DNA of 64,000 nt from AP-15 sp963702685 (GTDB lineage Bacteria; Pseudomonadota; Alphaproteobacteria; ATCC43930; CGMCC-115725). The stretch lies in the NCBI GenBank assembly GCA_963702685.1, contig CAVPDQ010000009.1:248001-312000 (forward strand), in the 5' to 3' direction. This document shows, piece after piece, positions 26,233 through 34,444 of this stretch; within the stretch, counting starts at the first letter, position 1, and the number at the start of each line of letters is the position of its first letter. A program made the position numbers and the translations under genes. A model generated the notes under the pieces. It saw only the letters and a list, made by a program, of their open reading frames with translations, was not told the DNA's origin and did not search any database.

Positions 26233-27570
26233 ATGGGCGCCAATCGGAAATACGCCGTGATCGACCCCGCCACCGGCAAGCTCGATCGCCGCATCTTCAG
26301 CGACGCGGCAGTTTACGACGCCGAGATGGAGAAAATCTTCGCTCGCGCCTGGCTGATGATCGGGCATCAGAGCCTGGTGCCCGAGCCGGACGATTTCTTC
26401 CACACTTATATGGGCGAAGACCCGGTCATCCTGACCCGCGACGGAGAGGGCCGGCTGCATGCGCTCCTCAATATGTGCCGCCACCGCGGCAACCGCGTGT
26501 GCCGCGCCGACGACGGCAACGCCAAGCGCTTTATGTGCTCCTATCACGGCTGGACCTACCGGAACGACGGCGCGCTCGAATACGTCCCCGGCGAGGGCGA
26601 AGCCTATTACGCGGCGCTCGACAAGTCGCCCCTCGGCTTGATCGAGGCCCGAATCGAGACCTATGCAGGGATCGTCTTTGCGACCTGGGCCGAGGACGCG
26701 CCGAGCCTCGAAGCTTATCTCGGCGATGCGCGCTGGTATCTCGACACCCTATTCAATCGGCGCGACGGCGGCATGCAGGCGCTGGGCCCGATCAAATGGC
26801 TCGAGCCCGTCAACTGGAAGACGCTCGTCGACAACTGCTCGGACAACTACCACGTGCCGACCAGCCATCTCGCCAGCGCCCGCGTCCAGACCCGCTATAT
26901 CGGCCGCCCGCCGCTGTCGCACGAGGACCAGTTCGCGAGCCCCAACCGGCACGCCTTTGTCAACGGGCACGGGGTCACCTTCCGCGACGCCGACGACGGC
27001 AGGCCGCGCTATGTGCACGGCATGTCGAAGGACACGATGCGGCTCTTCCAGGAATACCACGAGGCGACGATGCCCGAGGTCGAGCGCCGGCTCGGCAGGT
27101 TGCGCGCGCGCCGGGTGCAGCTCGGCAACCATTCGATCTTTCCGAACGGGATCCTGGGGCTGCGGCTGGCGCTGCCGCGCGGTCCGCTCCAGACCGAGTT
27201 CTGGCACTTTGTTTTGCTTGACCGGGATATGCCCGAGGAATTGAAACGCGTGGTCCGGATCGGCAGCCAAAGCAACAATGGTGCGGCCGGCATGTTCGAG
27301 CAGGACGACGTCGACAACTGGCGCCAGGTGACCCAAGCGAGCACGAGCCGCCTCGGGCGCCAAGTCCCCCAGGATCTGTCGATGGGTCTGGGGCATGCCG
27401 GGCCGCATCCGGATTATCCGGGGCTCGTCTCCGAGCGCTACATCTCGGAGAACAACCAGCGCCTCTTCTATCGGCGCTGGGAAGAGTTCATGAACGCCGA
27501 AAGCTGGGCGCAAATCCCGCTCGCCCCGATCACGGCCCGTTTCGACGGCACCGCGACGATGCGGGGCTAG
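26233..27570 (+). CDS. Rieske aromatic-ring-hydroxylating dioxygenase, alpha subunit
   Basis: 445 residues. The Rieske [2Fe-2S] ligands are C82-x-H84 and C102-x2-H105 (CRHRG, CSYHGW). The mononuclear iron site is in DNCSDNYHVPTSH: D204 would bridge electron flow, H207 and H212 bind iron. It oxidises an aromatic ring or carboxylate with electrons from a reductase that is not in the window. GAGAGGAGCGG precedes the ATG. The beta subunit follows 220 bases on, after an inverted repeat. The alpha C-terminal HAGPHPDYPGLVSERYISE is typical of benzoate/anthranilate-like clades (inference). Confidence 0.9.
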   Translation: MGANRKYAVIDPATGKLDRRIFSDAAVYDAEMEKIFARAWLMIGHQSLVPEPDDFFHTYMGEDPVILTRDGEGRLHALLNMCRHRGNRVCRADDGNAKRFMCSYHGWTYRNDGALEYVPGEGEAYYAALDKSPLGLIEARIETYAGIVFATWAEDAPSLEAYLGDARWYLDTLFNRRDGGMQALGPIKWLEPVNWKTLVDNCSDNYHVPTSHLASARVQTRYIGRPPLSHEDQFASPNRHAFVNGHGVTFRDADDGRPRYVHGMSKDTMRLFQEYHEATMPEVERRLGRLRARRVQLGNHSIFPNGILGLRLALPRGPLQTEFWHFVLLDRDMPEELKRVVRIGSQSNNGAAGMFEQDDVDNWRQVTQASTSRLGRQVPQDLSMGLGHAGPHPDYPGLVSERYISENNQRLFYRRWEEFMNAESWAQIPLAPITARFDGTATMRG

Positions 27571-27620
27571 GGATGGGCTAGGGAGAGATGGATAGACCCC
27601 TCCACGCGTCATTTTTGTCC

Positions 27621-27770
27621 TCGCCCCCCGAAATCGGGGGGAGAGGGCAGGGTGAGGGGGGTGGTTGCAGCAGAGGTTGCGCCGGCCCTGTGGAAACCAT
27701 TGGCGCCGCATCGACGGCGGTTGCGGCCCCCTCACCCCTCCCTCTCCCCCGGCCGGCGGGGGAGAGGGGG
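27621..27770. repeat. interspersed inverted repeat between the dioxygenase genes
   Basis: CCCCCCGAAATCGGGGGG followed by AGAGGGCAGGGTGAGGGG is mirrored by CCCCTCACCCCTCCCTCTCC followed by GGCCGGCGGGGGAGAGG. It has local hairpins and an overall inverted arrangement. Sequences of this CCCTCTCC...GGGGAGAGGG type are scattered in many Proteobacteria; others lie at 37970 and 48957. Confidence 0.75.
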
Positions 27771-27790
27771 ATTTAGCGGGCAGCGATCCG

Positions 27791-28339
27791 GTGAACACGA
27801 AACGCGCGCACGAGGCCGACCGGGTGGCGCCGACAACGCAGCAGGCGCTGTGGTTCGAGCTGATGCAGTTCTACATCCGCGAGGCGTGGCTGCTCGACGA
27901 GCGCAAATTGAAGGAGTGGCTCGATCTTTTCACCGAGGATGTGCTCTATTTCATGCCGCGCCGCAAAAACGTGCCGCGCCGCGAATTGCGCCGCGAGGTC
28001 ACACCCCTCGGCGATCTGGCGATCCTCGAGGAAGACAAGCGCTATCTCGAAATGCGGGTCGCCCGGCTCGAAACCGGCATGGCCTGGGCCGAGGACCCGC
28101 CGTCGCGCACCCGCCACCTCGTCGGCAATCTCGAAGCAACACCTGTGGAGAACGGCGAGGTCGCGGCCAAGACCGCGTTTCTCGTCTACCGCTCGCACCT
28201 CGAAACCGACCACCAGCTCCTCTCCGGCTGCCGCGAGGATCGACTGCGCAAGGTGGGCGGCATGTGGAAAATCGCCCGGCGTACAATCGTCCTCGACGCC
28301 AACGTCCTCCTCGACAAAAACCTCAGCGTGTTCCTCTAG
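27791..28339 (+). CDS. Rieske aromatic-ring-hydroxylating dioxygenase, beta subunit
   Basis: 182 residues from GTG 27791 (the frame is open further upstream through the repeat, but homology starts only after it). QALWFELMQFYIREAWLLDE, LDLFTEDVLYFMPRR, PPSRTRHLVGNLEATP and a late MWKIARRTIVLD are the cystatin-like fold of dioxygenase beta subunits, which complete the alpha3-beta3 complex. The start codon lacks a strong ribosome site, so translation may be coupled or initiated slightly elsewhere. Confidence 0.85.
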   Translation: MNTKRAHEADRVAPTTQQALWFELMQFYIREAWLLDERKLKEWLDLFTEDVLYFMPRRKNVPRRELRREVTPLGDLAILEEDKRYLEMRVARLETGMAWAEDPPSRTRHLVGNLEATPVENGEVAAKTAFLVYRSHLETDHQLLSGCREDRLRKVGGMWKIARRTIVLDANVLLDKNLSVFL

Positions 28340-28448
28340 CCATCCCTCTCAGATGCATCTGTGCGCCGGCTTCGGATTGTCACCGGCGGATCATCCCGCT
28401 TTCTTCATAAGCGGGAGCTAACGCGTTCGGACCCGTCGTGAGCGAGAG

Positions 28449-28793
28449 TTATTTACCCCCTTGATCGAAAAGGGGGGCGAGCCTGGCCAGCACTTCGTCA
28501 ATGATGGTTCCCGGCACGCTTTCGAGCTTTCTCCCACCGCGTGCGTCGAGGTCGAGGGCGCGCGGCTGGTCACAGCGAACAACGCCGGTGGTCCGCGTGC
28601 CGGCCCCCGTAAGCGACACGGCAAAACCGCGCGTGCGGGCGAAATTGCCGCCGGTCGTGATCGGCAGCACGATCGGCACCTTCGTCAGCCGGTTGAAGGC
28701 ACCCGGCGATACGACGAGCACGGGCCGGCGGCCTTGCTGCTCATGCCCTTGGGTCGGGTCGAGCGAGACCAGGTAGATATCGCCGCGCTCCAA
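28449..28793 (-). CDS. mazF: MazF/PemK-type endoribonuclease toxin
   Basis: 114 residues. ERGDIYLVSLDPTQGHEQQG, RPVLVVSPGAFNR and VPIVLPITTGG are the MazF core; the conserved Arg and Ser/Thr of the active groove are present. It starts at a TTG directly after the mazE stop, so it is made from the same transcript by coupled translation. MazF proteins cut mRNA at short motifs and are neutralised by MazE. Confidence 0.85.
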   Translation of the reverse strand: MERGDIYLVSLDPTQGHEQQGRRPVLVVSPGAFNRLTKVPIVLPITTGGNFARTRGFAVSLTGAGTRTTGVVRCDQPRALDLDARGGRKLESVPGTIIDEVLARLAPLFDQGGK

Positions 28794-29051
28794 CTACAGG
28801 AGCTCTCTACCGACCGGCGGAGCGTCGAGCCACTCGCGGTCCTCTTGTGTCGGCTCGGCCGTTGGATCGCATTGGGCCAGCAGCTCATCGAGCGTGTACC
28901 GGTGGCGCGGTTGCGGCTCTACGATCAGACGGCCGCTATCGACGACGAGCGCAACCGTGGCGCCGGCTCGCAACTGCAACATGTCGAGAACGGCGGGCGG
29001 AACTGCGAGCATTACCGAGCCACCGACCTTGCGCAGATTGGTCGTGTGCAA
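28794..29051 (-). CDS. mazE: MazE-type AbrB-fold antitoxin
   Basis: 85 residues. The N-terminal swapped-hairpin DNA-binding domain has LRKVGGSVMLAVPPAVLDML and GATVALVVDSGRLIVEP. The C-terminal 35 residues (YTLDELLAQCDPTAEPT...) are the flexible arm that wraps MazF. An AT-rich stretch (TATATCTACATATAATATTA) just upstream probably holds the promoter and autoregulation site. Confidence 0.85.
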   Translation of the reverse strand: MHTTNLRKVGGSVMLAVPPAVLDMLQLRAGATVALVVDSGRLIVEPQPRHRYTLDELLAQCDPTAEPTQEDREWLDAPPVGRELL

Positions 29052-29109
29052 TGGGTGCCTCCTCGATTATATCTACATATAATATTACTCGCCCGCATCG
29101 CATGCGCGG

Positions 29110-29409
29110 TCAGAAGCCGAGCCGTTGCAGGTCGCGGCGTTCGCGTTCGAGATCGTCGAGGGTGTAGGGCTCGTACACGTCGTGCGCCTTCAGAAATTCA
29201 TCGAGCTTCATGCGCGTGCCGAAACCGAGCAGCCGGCGCAGCTCGGGCTTGGTCAGGTGGCCGAGCTTGAATTCTTCGAGGGCCAGCGCTTCCAGCACCC
29301 GGCGCTCGATCTCGCCGGCCTTACCGAGATGCCGGGCCAACTCGCCTGGGACGCGCACGGTGATCTCCGTGTAGGCATCGGCGCGAGGGTCGGGGAGGCT
29401 GTCGTCCAT
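29110..29409 (-). CDS. UPF0175 family antitoxin-like protein, copy A
   Basis: 99 residues. IERRVLEALALEEFKLGHLT, then KPELRRLLGFGTRMKLDEFL and AHDVYEPYTLDDLERER end at RDLQRLGF, the standard UPF0175 C-terminus. The N-terminus TEITVRVPGELARHLGK looks like a ribbon-helix-helix strand. UPF0175 proteins are often linked to PIN toxins, but none follows this copy; the MazEF pair does. Its 5' two thirds are nearly identical to copy B at 30162, as part of a segmental duplication. Confidence 0.75.
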   Translation of the reverse strand: MDDSLPDPRADAYTEITVRVPGELARHLGKAGEIERRVLEALALEEFKLGHLTKPELRRLLGFGTRMKLDEFLKAHDVYEPYTLDDLERERRDLQRLGF

Positions 29410-29448
29410 ACTTTGTTCCTATCACCCTGCCGAGTCGAGGGTCAAGGT

Positions 29449-29694
29449 TCAGTAACCCTTGAGGAACGCGAGGATCTGGGCGGTCCATTCGGCGGGCTTC
29501 TCGAACGGGGGCCAGTGGCCGCAATTGTTGAGGAGGACGAGGCGGGAATCGGCGATGTGGTTCAAGATCGCGATCGAAACCTCGAAGGGCACCATCCGAT
29601 CGTACCGCCCGTGGATCAGCAGGGCCGGCGCCCGGATTTGGGCGCGGTGGGTGTAGTCGTGCGGCAGGCTCACCGATTGCCGGCGCGCCTCCAT
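29449..29694 (-). pseudogene. alpha/beta hydrolase 3' fragment, duplicated copy
   Basis: About 81 codons: QSVSLPHDYTHRAQIRAPAL, LLIHGRYDRMVPFEVSIA and NCGHWPPFEKPAEW match the C-terminal third of the gene at 30610-31477 with scattered changes. The nucleophile region is missing, so it cannot be active. It lies at the same distance from the UPF0175 gene as in the complete copy. Confidence 0.8.
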
Positions 29695-29748
29695 TCAGCG
29701 GCATGATCATCAGCGCGCGGCCACCAACCGCTCCGCGTCCCCGTCCCC

Positions 29749-30165
29749 TTATGTCGCGCCGATCAGCAGCACATTCTCGGCTTGCGCCGCGCGGATCAAC
29801 TCGCCGTCAAGCGTCGCGAGCGGAAGCTGTCGGCGTTGCGCCAATTCGAGATAGGCCGCGTCGTATGGCGTGAGCCCGAACCGGTCGCACAGACGCAACG
29901 TCGCAGACCAGGCCTGCCGATTGGTGCCGGAATCGATCGCGATGGCGAGCGCGCGCAGATCGTCGAGCGAGGCATCCCGATACGCGACAGTGATGCGGCC
30001 GCGCCGCACCGCAACCTGAAGGCCGTTGAGCACTTCGAGGCGCCACAACGCGGGCACGACCGCGCCAATCTCCACCACCTGATTGAGGACAGTGATGCTT
30101 GCCGCTGTTTTTTCGTCCTCGAAATACCACGCGAGGGTCATCGAGCTGTCGATGACCAGGCTCAC
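29749..30165 (-). CDS. vapC: VapC-type PIN-domain ribonuclease toxin
   Basis: 138 residues. PIN acidic residues are visible: D6 in VIDSSMTLAWYF, Glu in ALWRLEVLNGL, Asp in TPYDAAYLELA and ATLDGELIRAA. The GTG start overlaps the antitoxin stop (GTGA). VapC toxins cut tRNA or rRNA; metal dependent. Confidence 0.88.
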   Translation of the reverse strand: MSLVIDSSMTLAWYFEDEKTAASITVLNQVVEIGAVVPALWRLEVLNGLQVAVRRGRITVAYRDASLDDLRALAIAIDSGTNRQAWSATLRLCDRFGLTPYDAAYLELAQRRQLPLATLDGELIRAAQAENVLLIGAT

Positions 30166-30569
30166 GGACGCCCTTCGTTGATCAGGTCCTTGATCGAGAG
30201 CCCGCCGAGGGTCACGCCCTTGCGCCGAGCAATGATGTTGGCCGCGGCCTGACGGGCGCGGCTCTCATCGTCGGGCACCATCGCGGCAAGGTCTTCGCGT
30301 TCGCGTTCGAGATCGTCGAGGGTGTAGGGCTCGTACACGTCGTGCGCCTTCAGAAATTCATCGAGCTTCATGCGCGTGCCGAAACCGAGCAGCCGGCGCA
30401 GCTCGGGCTTGGTCAGGTGGCCGAGCTTGAATTCTTCGAGGGCCAGCGCTTCGAGCACCCGGCGCTCGATCTCGCCGGCCTTACCGAGATGCCGGGCCAA
30501 CTCGTCGGGGACGCGCAGGGTGATTTCCGTATAGGAGCCGGCGCGCGCATCAAGGATGCTGTCGTCCAT
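30162..30569 (-). CDS. chimeric antitoxin: UPF0175 domain with VapB-like C-terminus, copy B
   Basis: 135 residues. Residues 1-93 equal the UPF0175 protein at 29110 except for a few N-terminal changes. Instead of the normal end it continues with DDESRARQAAANIIARRKG and VTLGGLSIKDLINEGRP, a tail I know from antitoxins that sit directly before VapC genes. The gene is coupled to vapC by a GTGA overlap, so it is the likely cognate antitoxin. The join suggests that an UPF0175 gene replaced the DNA-binding part of a VapB-like antitoxin while the toxin-binding tail was kept (inference). Confidence 0.75.
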   Translation of the reverse strand: MDDSILDARAGSYTEITLRVPDELARHLGKAGEIERRVLEALALEEFKLGHLTKPELRRLLGFGTRMKLDEFLKAHDVYEPYTLDDLEREREDLAAMVPDDESRARQAAANIIARRKGVTLGGLSIKDLINEGRP

Positions 30570-30609
30570 ATTTTGTTCCCTATCACGCGGCGAATTCGCG
30601 GGTCAAGGT

Positions 30610-31477
30610 TCAGTAGCCGTTGAGAAAGGCGAGGATTTGGGCGGTCCATTCGGCGGGCTTTTCGAAGGGGGGCCAGTGGCCGCAATTGTTGAGGAGGACG
30701 AGGCGCGAGTTGGCGATGTGGTTGAGGATCGCGATCGAGACCTCGAAGGGGACCATCCGGTCGTAGCGGCCGTGGATCAGGAGGACCGGCGCCTGGATTT
30801 GGGCGAGGTCGGGGGTGTAGTCGTGCGGCAGGCTCACCGATTGCGCGCGTGCGGCCATGAATTCGGGTGACCAGGTGTGGGCGTGGTGGATGTAGTCGAC
30901 GAGCTCGTCGGTAACGAGGGTCTCGTCGTCGATGTGCACCCTGAGGTAGCTCGCGATGTTCTCGCGGCTCGGGTCGGCGATGCGCCCGCTGCGTCGCGCG
31001 GCTGCCCTCCGAGGGGCGGTTGGCCAACAGGTAGCGGTCGCCGCCGGTGCCGATATGCGAGCCGCCCATGACAAATTTCCGGACCCGCTCGGGATAGGCG
31101 ATCGCCGCCACCATCGCCGACTGCCCGCCCTGCGAGTTGCCGACCCAGTGCGCTTGCGCGATGCCGAGCGCGTCGAGCAGTGCGACCGCGGTCCGCGCCT
31201 GGACCGCGTGCACCCCCTCGCGGTAGACGATCGGGCCGGTCTTCGAAAAATTCGGCAAATCCATCAGGATGCAGCGGAAATGCTGCGACAGCGCGCCCAC
31301 GGCCTTGTGAAACGTGATCCAGGCGGTGGTGCCGGGGCCGTAGGAGTGGAGGAGCAGCACCGGCTCGCCTGCGCCCAGATCGTGGTAGTGCACGTTGATG
31401 CCCCCTGGCATGCCGCCCACCGCGACGGTCTTGCTGGTGCCTTCTTCGGTCAGCCCGTTCGACCCAATAAACGGCAT
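30610..31477 (-). pseudogene. alpha/beta hydrolase (meta-cleavage product hydrolase-like), one frameshift
   Basis: The first frame gives VHYHDLGAGEPVLLLHSYGP, the nucleophile elbow GNSQGG and FVMGGSHIGTGGDRYLLANR; near 31010 the reading moves to another frame and continues SGRIADPSRENIASYLRVHI, then LLIHGRYDRMVPFEVS (acid Asp) and NCGHWPPFEKP (catalytic His). Together they form a full C-C hydrolase of about 288 residues, of the type (BphD/MhpC) that cleaves ring-fission products. A single base change in length near 31005-31020 is either decay or an assembly error. Confidence 0.75.
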
Positions 31478-31496
31478 CGCTTCCTCTCATCGGCCT

Positions 31497-31682
31497 TCAA
31501 AATTTGCACGATCCGTCGCATTCGTCGGGGAAGAGGCTCCTGCCGCAGGCGCAAGGTCCACGGTGACCCGTGACGCCGGGGTCGGTTGTCCGGGCCGGTT
31601 TTTTTGGCGACTTCTCGCGCCGCAATTCCTCCAACCGCGCGCGGATCGTCTCGAAATCGTCTGCTGCCCGCGGCCGTGACAT
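31497..31682 (-). CDS. small Cys-rich protein of unknown function
   Basis: 61 residues from ATG 31682. An acidic/basic helix (ADDFETIRARLEELRREKSP) is followed by a C-terminal GPCACGRSLFPDECDGSCKF with four cysteines that could bind a metal. Located just downstream of the hydrolase start region on the same strand, in the order 31682 to 31477. I do not recognise the family. Confidence 0.5.
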   Translation of the reverse strand: MSRPRAADDFETIRARLEELRREKSPKKPARTTDPGVTGHRGPCACGRSLFPDECDGSCKF

Positions 31683-31832
31683 CAAACCCTCCGTGCCCGC
31701 ACCGATCCCCTCGACACCATCGGCCGATAGCGTCACTCGAGCGCGCCGCGGCGCGATCCCGCAAATCAATTACGGCTCGAGCCTCGCGGAGGGTGACGAG
31801 CATGCATCCGGCGATTATCGCTGTGTGGCCGC

Positions 31833-32666
31833 TCAGTACGCAATGCGCGCGGCAGCTCGCAATTCCTCCGGAGCGGCCGTGCCATAGCCGAAGAATTCGA
31901 GGTAGGCCGGTATTTGCTCGAACAGCATGTCGGTCCCGATCAGGCAGCGGCAGCCGCGCTGCGCCGCCTGCGCGAGCAGCGGGGTCGGCTGCGCCCTCAG
32001 CACGACGTCGCCGACCAGGGCGTGGGCGTCGAGCCGGGCCGGGTCGAACGGCAACGGATCGTCGGCGGCCATCCCGAGCGGGGTCGCATTGACCACCAGG
32101 CGGTATCCGACCGGGTCGTTGTCACCGAGCCGGACTGCCAGGCCGGGGAAATGCCTGCTCAAGCGGCTGGCGAGGCGCGCGGACGACGCGGCGTTGATAT
32201 CGAACAGCGCGAGCGAGCCGGGAGCCTCGGCGGCAATCGCGGCGGCGATCGCCGAGCCGACGCCGCCGGTGCCGACGATCAGGCAATCCGCGCCGGAAAA
32301 ATCGAAGCCCTTGCATTTTGCGGCGCGCACAAAGCCCACACCGTCGAACAACTCGCCATAGAGCGAACCGTCCGGGCGCCGCAAGACGGCATTGCAAGCG
32401 CCCGCTATCTGCACCGCGACGGCGGCCTCGTCGAGCAGAGCCACGGTCGTGACCTTGTGCGGCATCGTCACCAACGCGCCGCGGATATTGCTCAGCCGAA
32501 ACAAGGGGCGGAAAAACGCCGGGTAATTTTCCGATTGCACGCCCATCGGCACCACGACGGCGTTGATGCCGCGCGCGGCAAACCACGGATTGTAGATCAT
32601 CGGCGCGGTGAAGCTCTCGGTCGGATAGCCGAGATGGGCGATCAGCTCGGTACGGCCGTTGATCAC
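31833..32666 (-). CDS. shikimate/quinate dehydrogenase-like protein
   Basis: 277 residues from GTG 32666, preceded by GGAGGGATC. ALVTMPHKVTTVALLDEA holds the catalytic Lys of the shikimate site (MPHK), the NAD(P) site is LIVGTGGVGSAIAAAI, and the ending MLFEQIPAYLEFFGYG is family-like. The N-terminus lacks the SxS of biosynthetic AroE (ESFTAPMIYN instead), so it is probably a catabolic paralogue rather than the housekeeping enzyme. It follows the amine oxidase gene by 38 bases. Confidence 0.8.
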   Translation of the reverse strand: MINGRTELIAHLGYPTESFTAPMIYNPWFAARGINAVVVPMGVQSENYPAFFRPLFRLSNIRGALVTMPHKVTTVALLDEAAVAVQIAGACNAVLRRPDGSLYGELFDGVGFVRAAKCKGFDFSGADCLIVGTGGVGSAIAAAIAAEAPGSLALFDINAASSARLASRLSRHFPGLAVRLGDNDPVGYRLVVNATPLGMAADDPLPFDPARLDAHALVGDVVLRAQPTPLLAQAAQRGCRCLIGTDMLFEQIPAYLEFFGYGTAAPEELRAAARIAY

Positions 32667-32704
32667 GCGATCCCTCCGCTCCACCGACCGGTCGGGCTGT
32701 TTCC

Positions 32705-33985
32705 TCACCGGGTCAGGATCGTCTGCGCCGTGTCCCGGCCGCTGGCCAGCGCCGCCTCGACCGTGCCCATATCGGGGCCGGCATAGAGCGCCTCGCCGGA
32801 AAAGAAGACAGCGTCGCCATGCGGCTTGCTCAGCACCGCTTGCGCCGCACGCGTCTCGGGCGTGGCGTAGGAATAGGCACCGCGCGCGAACGGGTCGTTG
32901 CCCCAATTGATCGCTCGCGACGCGACGAGACCGTCTCTCAGCCGGTCGAGAGGCCGGTCGAAAATCGCGGCGAGCGAGGCGAGCCCCATAGCGATGAGCT
33001 CCGCCTCGGTCAGCAGCGACACCGTGTCGGCCTTGGGTCCCGCGTACCAGCCGGTCAGCACCGGGTGCTCGGCCGGATGCTGGGTCCACCAGGTCGGCAC
33101 CGTCGCATCGGAAAGCATAAACGACATATCGGAGAGGTCCCGGCCGCGCGTATCGGCCCACCATTTTGTCTGAAAGCGCAGCAGGAGCTTGACGACGTTG
33201 CCAAACCCGATATCGGCCGCGACGGCCGCCCGCTCGCGCGCCCTCGGCGGCAGCACGATTTCGGAAAGGAGCGGCGGCGGCACGGTCAGGACCGCGGCAT
33301 CGGCTTCGAGCATGGCGCCGTCGTGACAGCGCATAGCGACTCGCCCGCCGGCCTCGTCGATCGCCGCGACAACGGCACCGAGATGGAGTGCCGCACCGTG
33401 CCTGCGGCATTCGCGCAAAAGGTGCCCGATCAGCGCGCCATAGCCGTTGGCGAGCCGGCCGTGCTCGCCATCGTCGCGCGCCGTCCATTCGTCGCGCAGC
33501 GCGAGCGTGCTGGCGCGGCGCGGATCGGCCGCGTCGTAGCCCTCCACGGTGCGGGTGATCGATCGCCGCAGCTCGGCGTGCCGGTCGCCGGCGAAATGCG
33601 TTTCCAGAAATTCGGCGATCGGCAGATCGGCCCTCACCTCGCTCAAGACCCGGTAGAACCGCGCCATATCGGGCAGCGCGGGATCGGACGGCGACAATGT
33701 CCCACTCCGAGCACTCCATCGCGTGCCGGCGCGCGGCGACAGCGCCAGCCCCGCCTCGCGCAGCACGGCGCGCGTCACCGGTGCCGCGCCATGGACAAAT
33801 TCGGCGCCGCCCTCCGCCGGATAGCCGAACTCTTCGGCCGGGAGCGGCCAGATGCGCCCGCCGCATCGGTCGCGCGCTTCGAGGATCGTCACCTCTTTTC
33901 CGGCGCGGGCGAGGTCGCGCGCGGCCATCAGCCCCGCGGCACCCGCGCCGACCACCACGATGTGCGCGAGGTCGCGAGGAGCCAT
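32705..33985 (-). CDS. FAD-dependent amine oxidase family protein
   Basis: 426 residues, ATG at 33985. The Rossmann FAD site IVVVGAGAAGLMAARDLARA ends in a Glu (ILEARDRCGGRIW), the GG motif follows, and the C-terminal FSGEALYAGPDMGTVEAALAS is the second FAD-contact. This is the monoamine/polyamine oxidase fold, cytoplasmic. The substrate is not predictable. Same strand as the shikimate dehydrogenase-like and VOC genes, with short gaps, so one operon (35074 to 31833) is likely. Confidence 0.85.
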   Translation of the reverse strand: MAPRDLAHIVVVGAGAAGLMAARDLARAGKEVTILEARDRCGGRIWPLPAEEFGYPAEGGAEFVHGAAPVTRAVLREAGLALSPRAGTRWSARSGTLSPSDPALPDMARFYRVLSEVRADLPIAEFLETHFAGDRHAELRRSITRTVEGYDAADPRRASTLALRDEWTARDDGEHGRLANGYGALIGHLLRECRRHGAALHLGAVVAAIDEAGGRVAMRCHDGAMLEADAAVLTVPPPLLSEIVLPPRARERAAVAADIGFGNVVKLLLRFQTKWWADTRGRDLSDMSFMLSDATVPTWWTQHPAEHPVLTGWYAGPKADTVSLLTEAELIAMGLASLAAIFDRPLDRLRDGLVASRAINWGNDPFARGAYSYATPETRAAQAVLSKPHGDAVFFSGEALYAGPDMGTVEAALASGRDTAQTILTR

Positions 33986-34034
33986 CGCTCGCCTGTCGCC
34001 GGATCGCGCGCTCGGCCGCCCGAACGCCTGCCGC

Positions 34035-34418
34035 TCAGACCGGCCGGCCGCCGGCGTGCGACGAGTTGACTGTGAACTTCCAGCCGTCCGGGCCGGCGAG
34101 ATCGAACGAATCATGGATCTGGCCGCGGCGCACGGCCGACGGCGCCAACCCCTTGGCGGCATAGTCGCGGTGCGTGGCGTCGATATCGTCGACCATCAGG
34201 TCGAACGGCGCTCCGGCCTCGCGCTCGGGCGGCGCCGCGGTATGGCGGACGACGACATGCGTGCCGCCGCGCAGCTCCAGCACCGCCAGATCGTCCATCG
34301 TCACGATCGGGCGCAGGCCCACCCTCTCCAGCCAGCGCGCCGCGGCGCCGACATCGACCACCGGAAGCCGCACATGGCCGACCGCAACCGCCGGTCTTTG
34401 ATCGATGGCATCGGACAT
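34035..34418 (-). CDS. VOC superfamily (glyoxalase/bleomycin-resistance-like) protein
   Basis: 127 residues; AAGGAGATACCC precedes the ATG. One beta-alpha-beta-beta-beta repeat pair: GHVRLPVVDVGAAARWLERV, LELRGGTHVVVRH, FDLMVDDIDATHRDYAAKG and FDLAGPDGWKFTVNSS. The last metal-binding Glu of lyases is replaced in KFTVN, so it may be a binding protein or non-metal member. Confidence 0.8.
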   Translation of the reverse strand: MSDAIDQRPAVAVGHVRLPVVDVGAAARWLERVGLRPIVTMDDLAVLELRGGTHVVVRHTAAPPEREAGAPFDLMVDDIDATHRDYAAKGLAPSAVRRGQIHDSFDLAGPDGWKFTVNSSHAGGRPV

Positions 34419-34444
34419 GGGTATCTCCTTGCTGTGCTCACGCT

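Noticed and set aside
31833..32666. Housekeeping aroE
   Set aside because: The N-terminal shikimate-binding SxS is not seen and the context is catabolic, so the symbol was not given.
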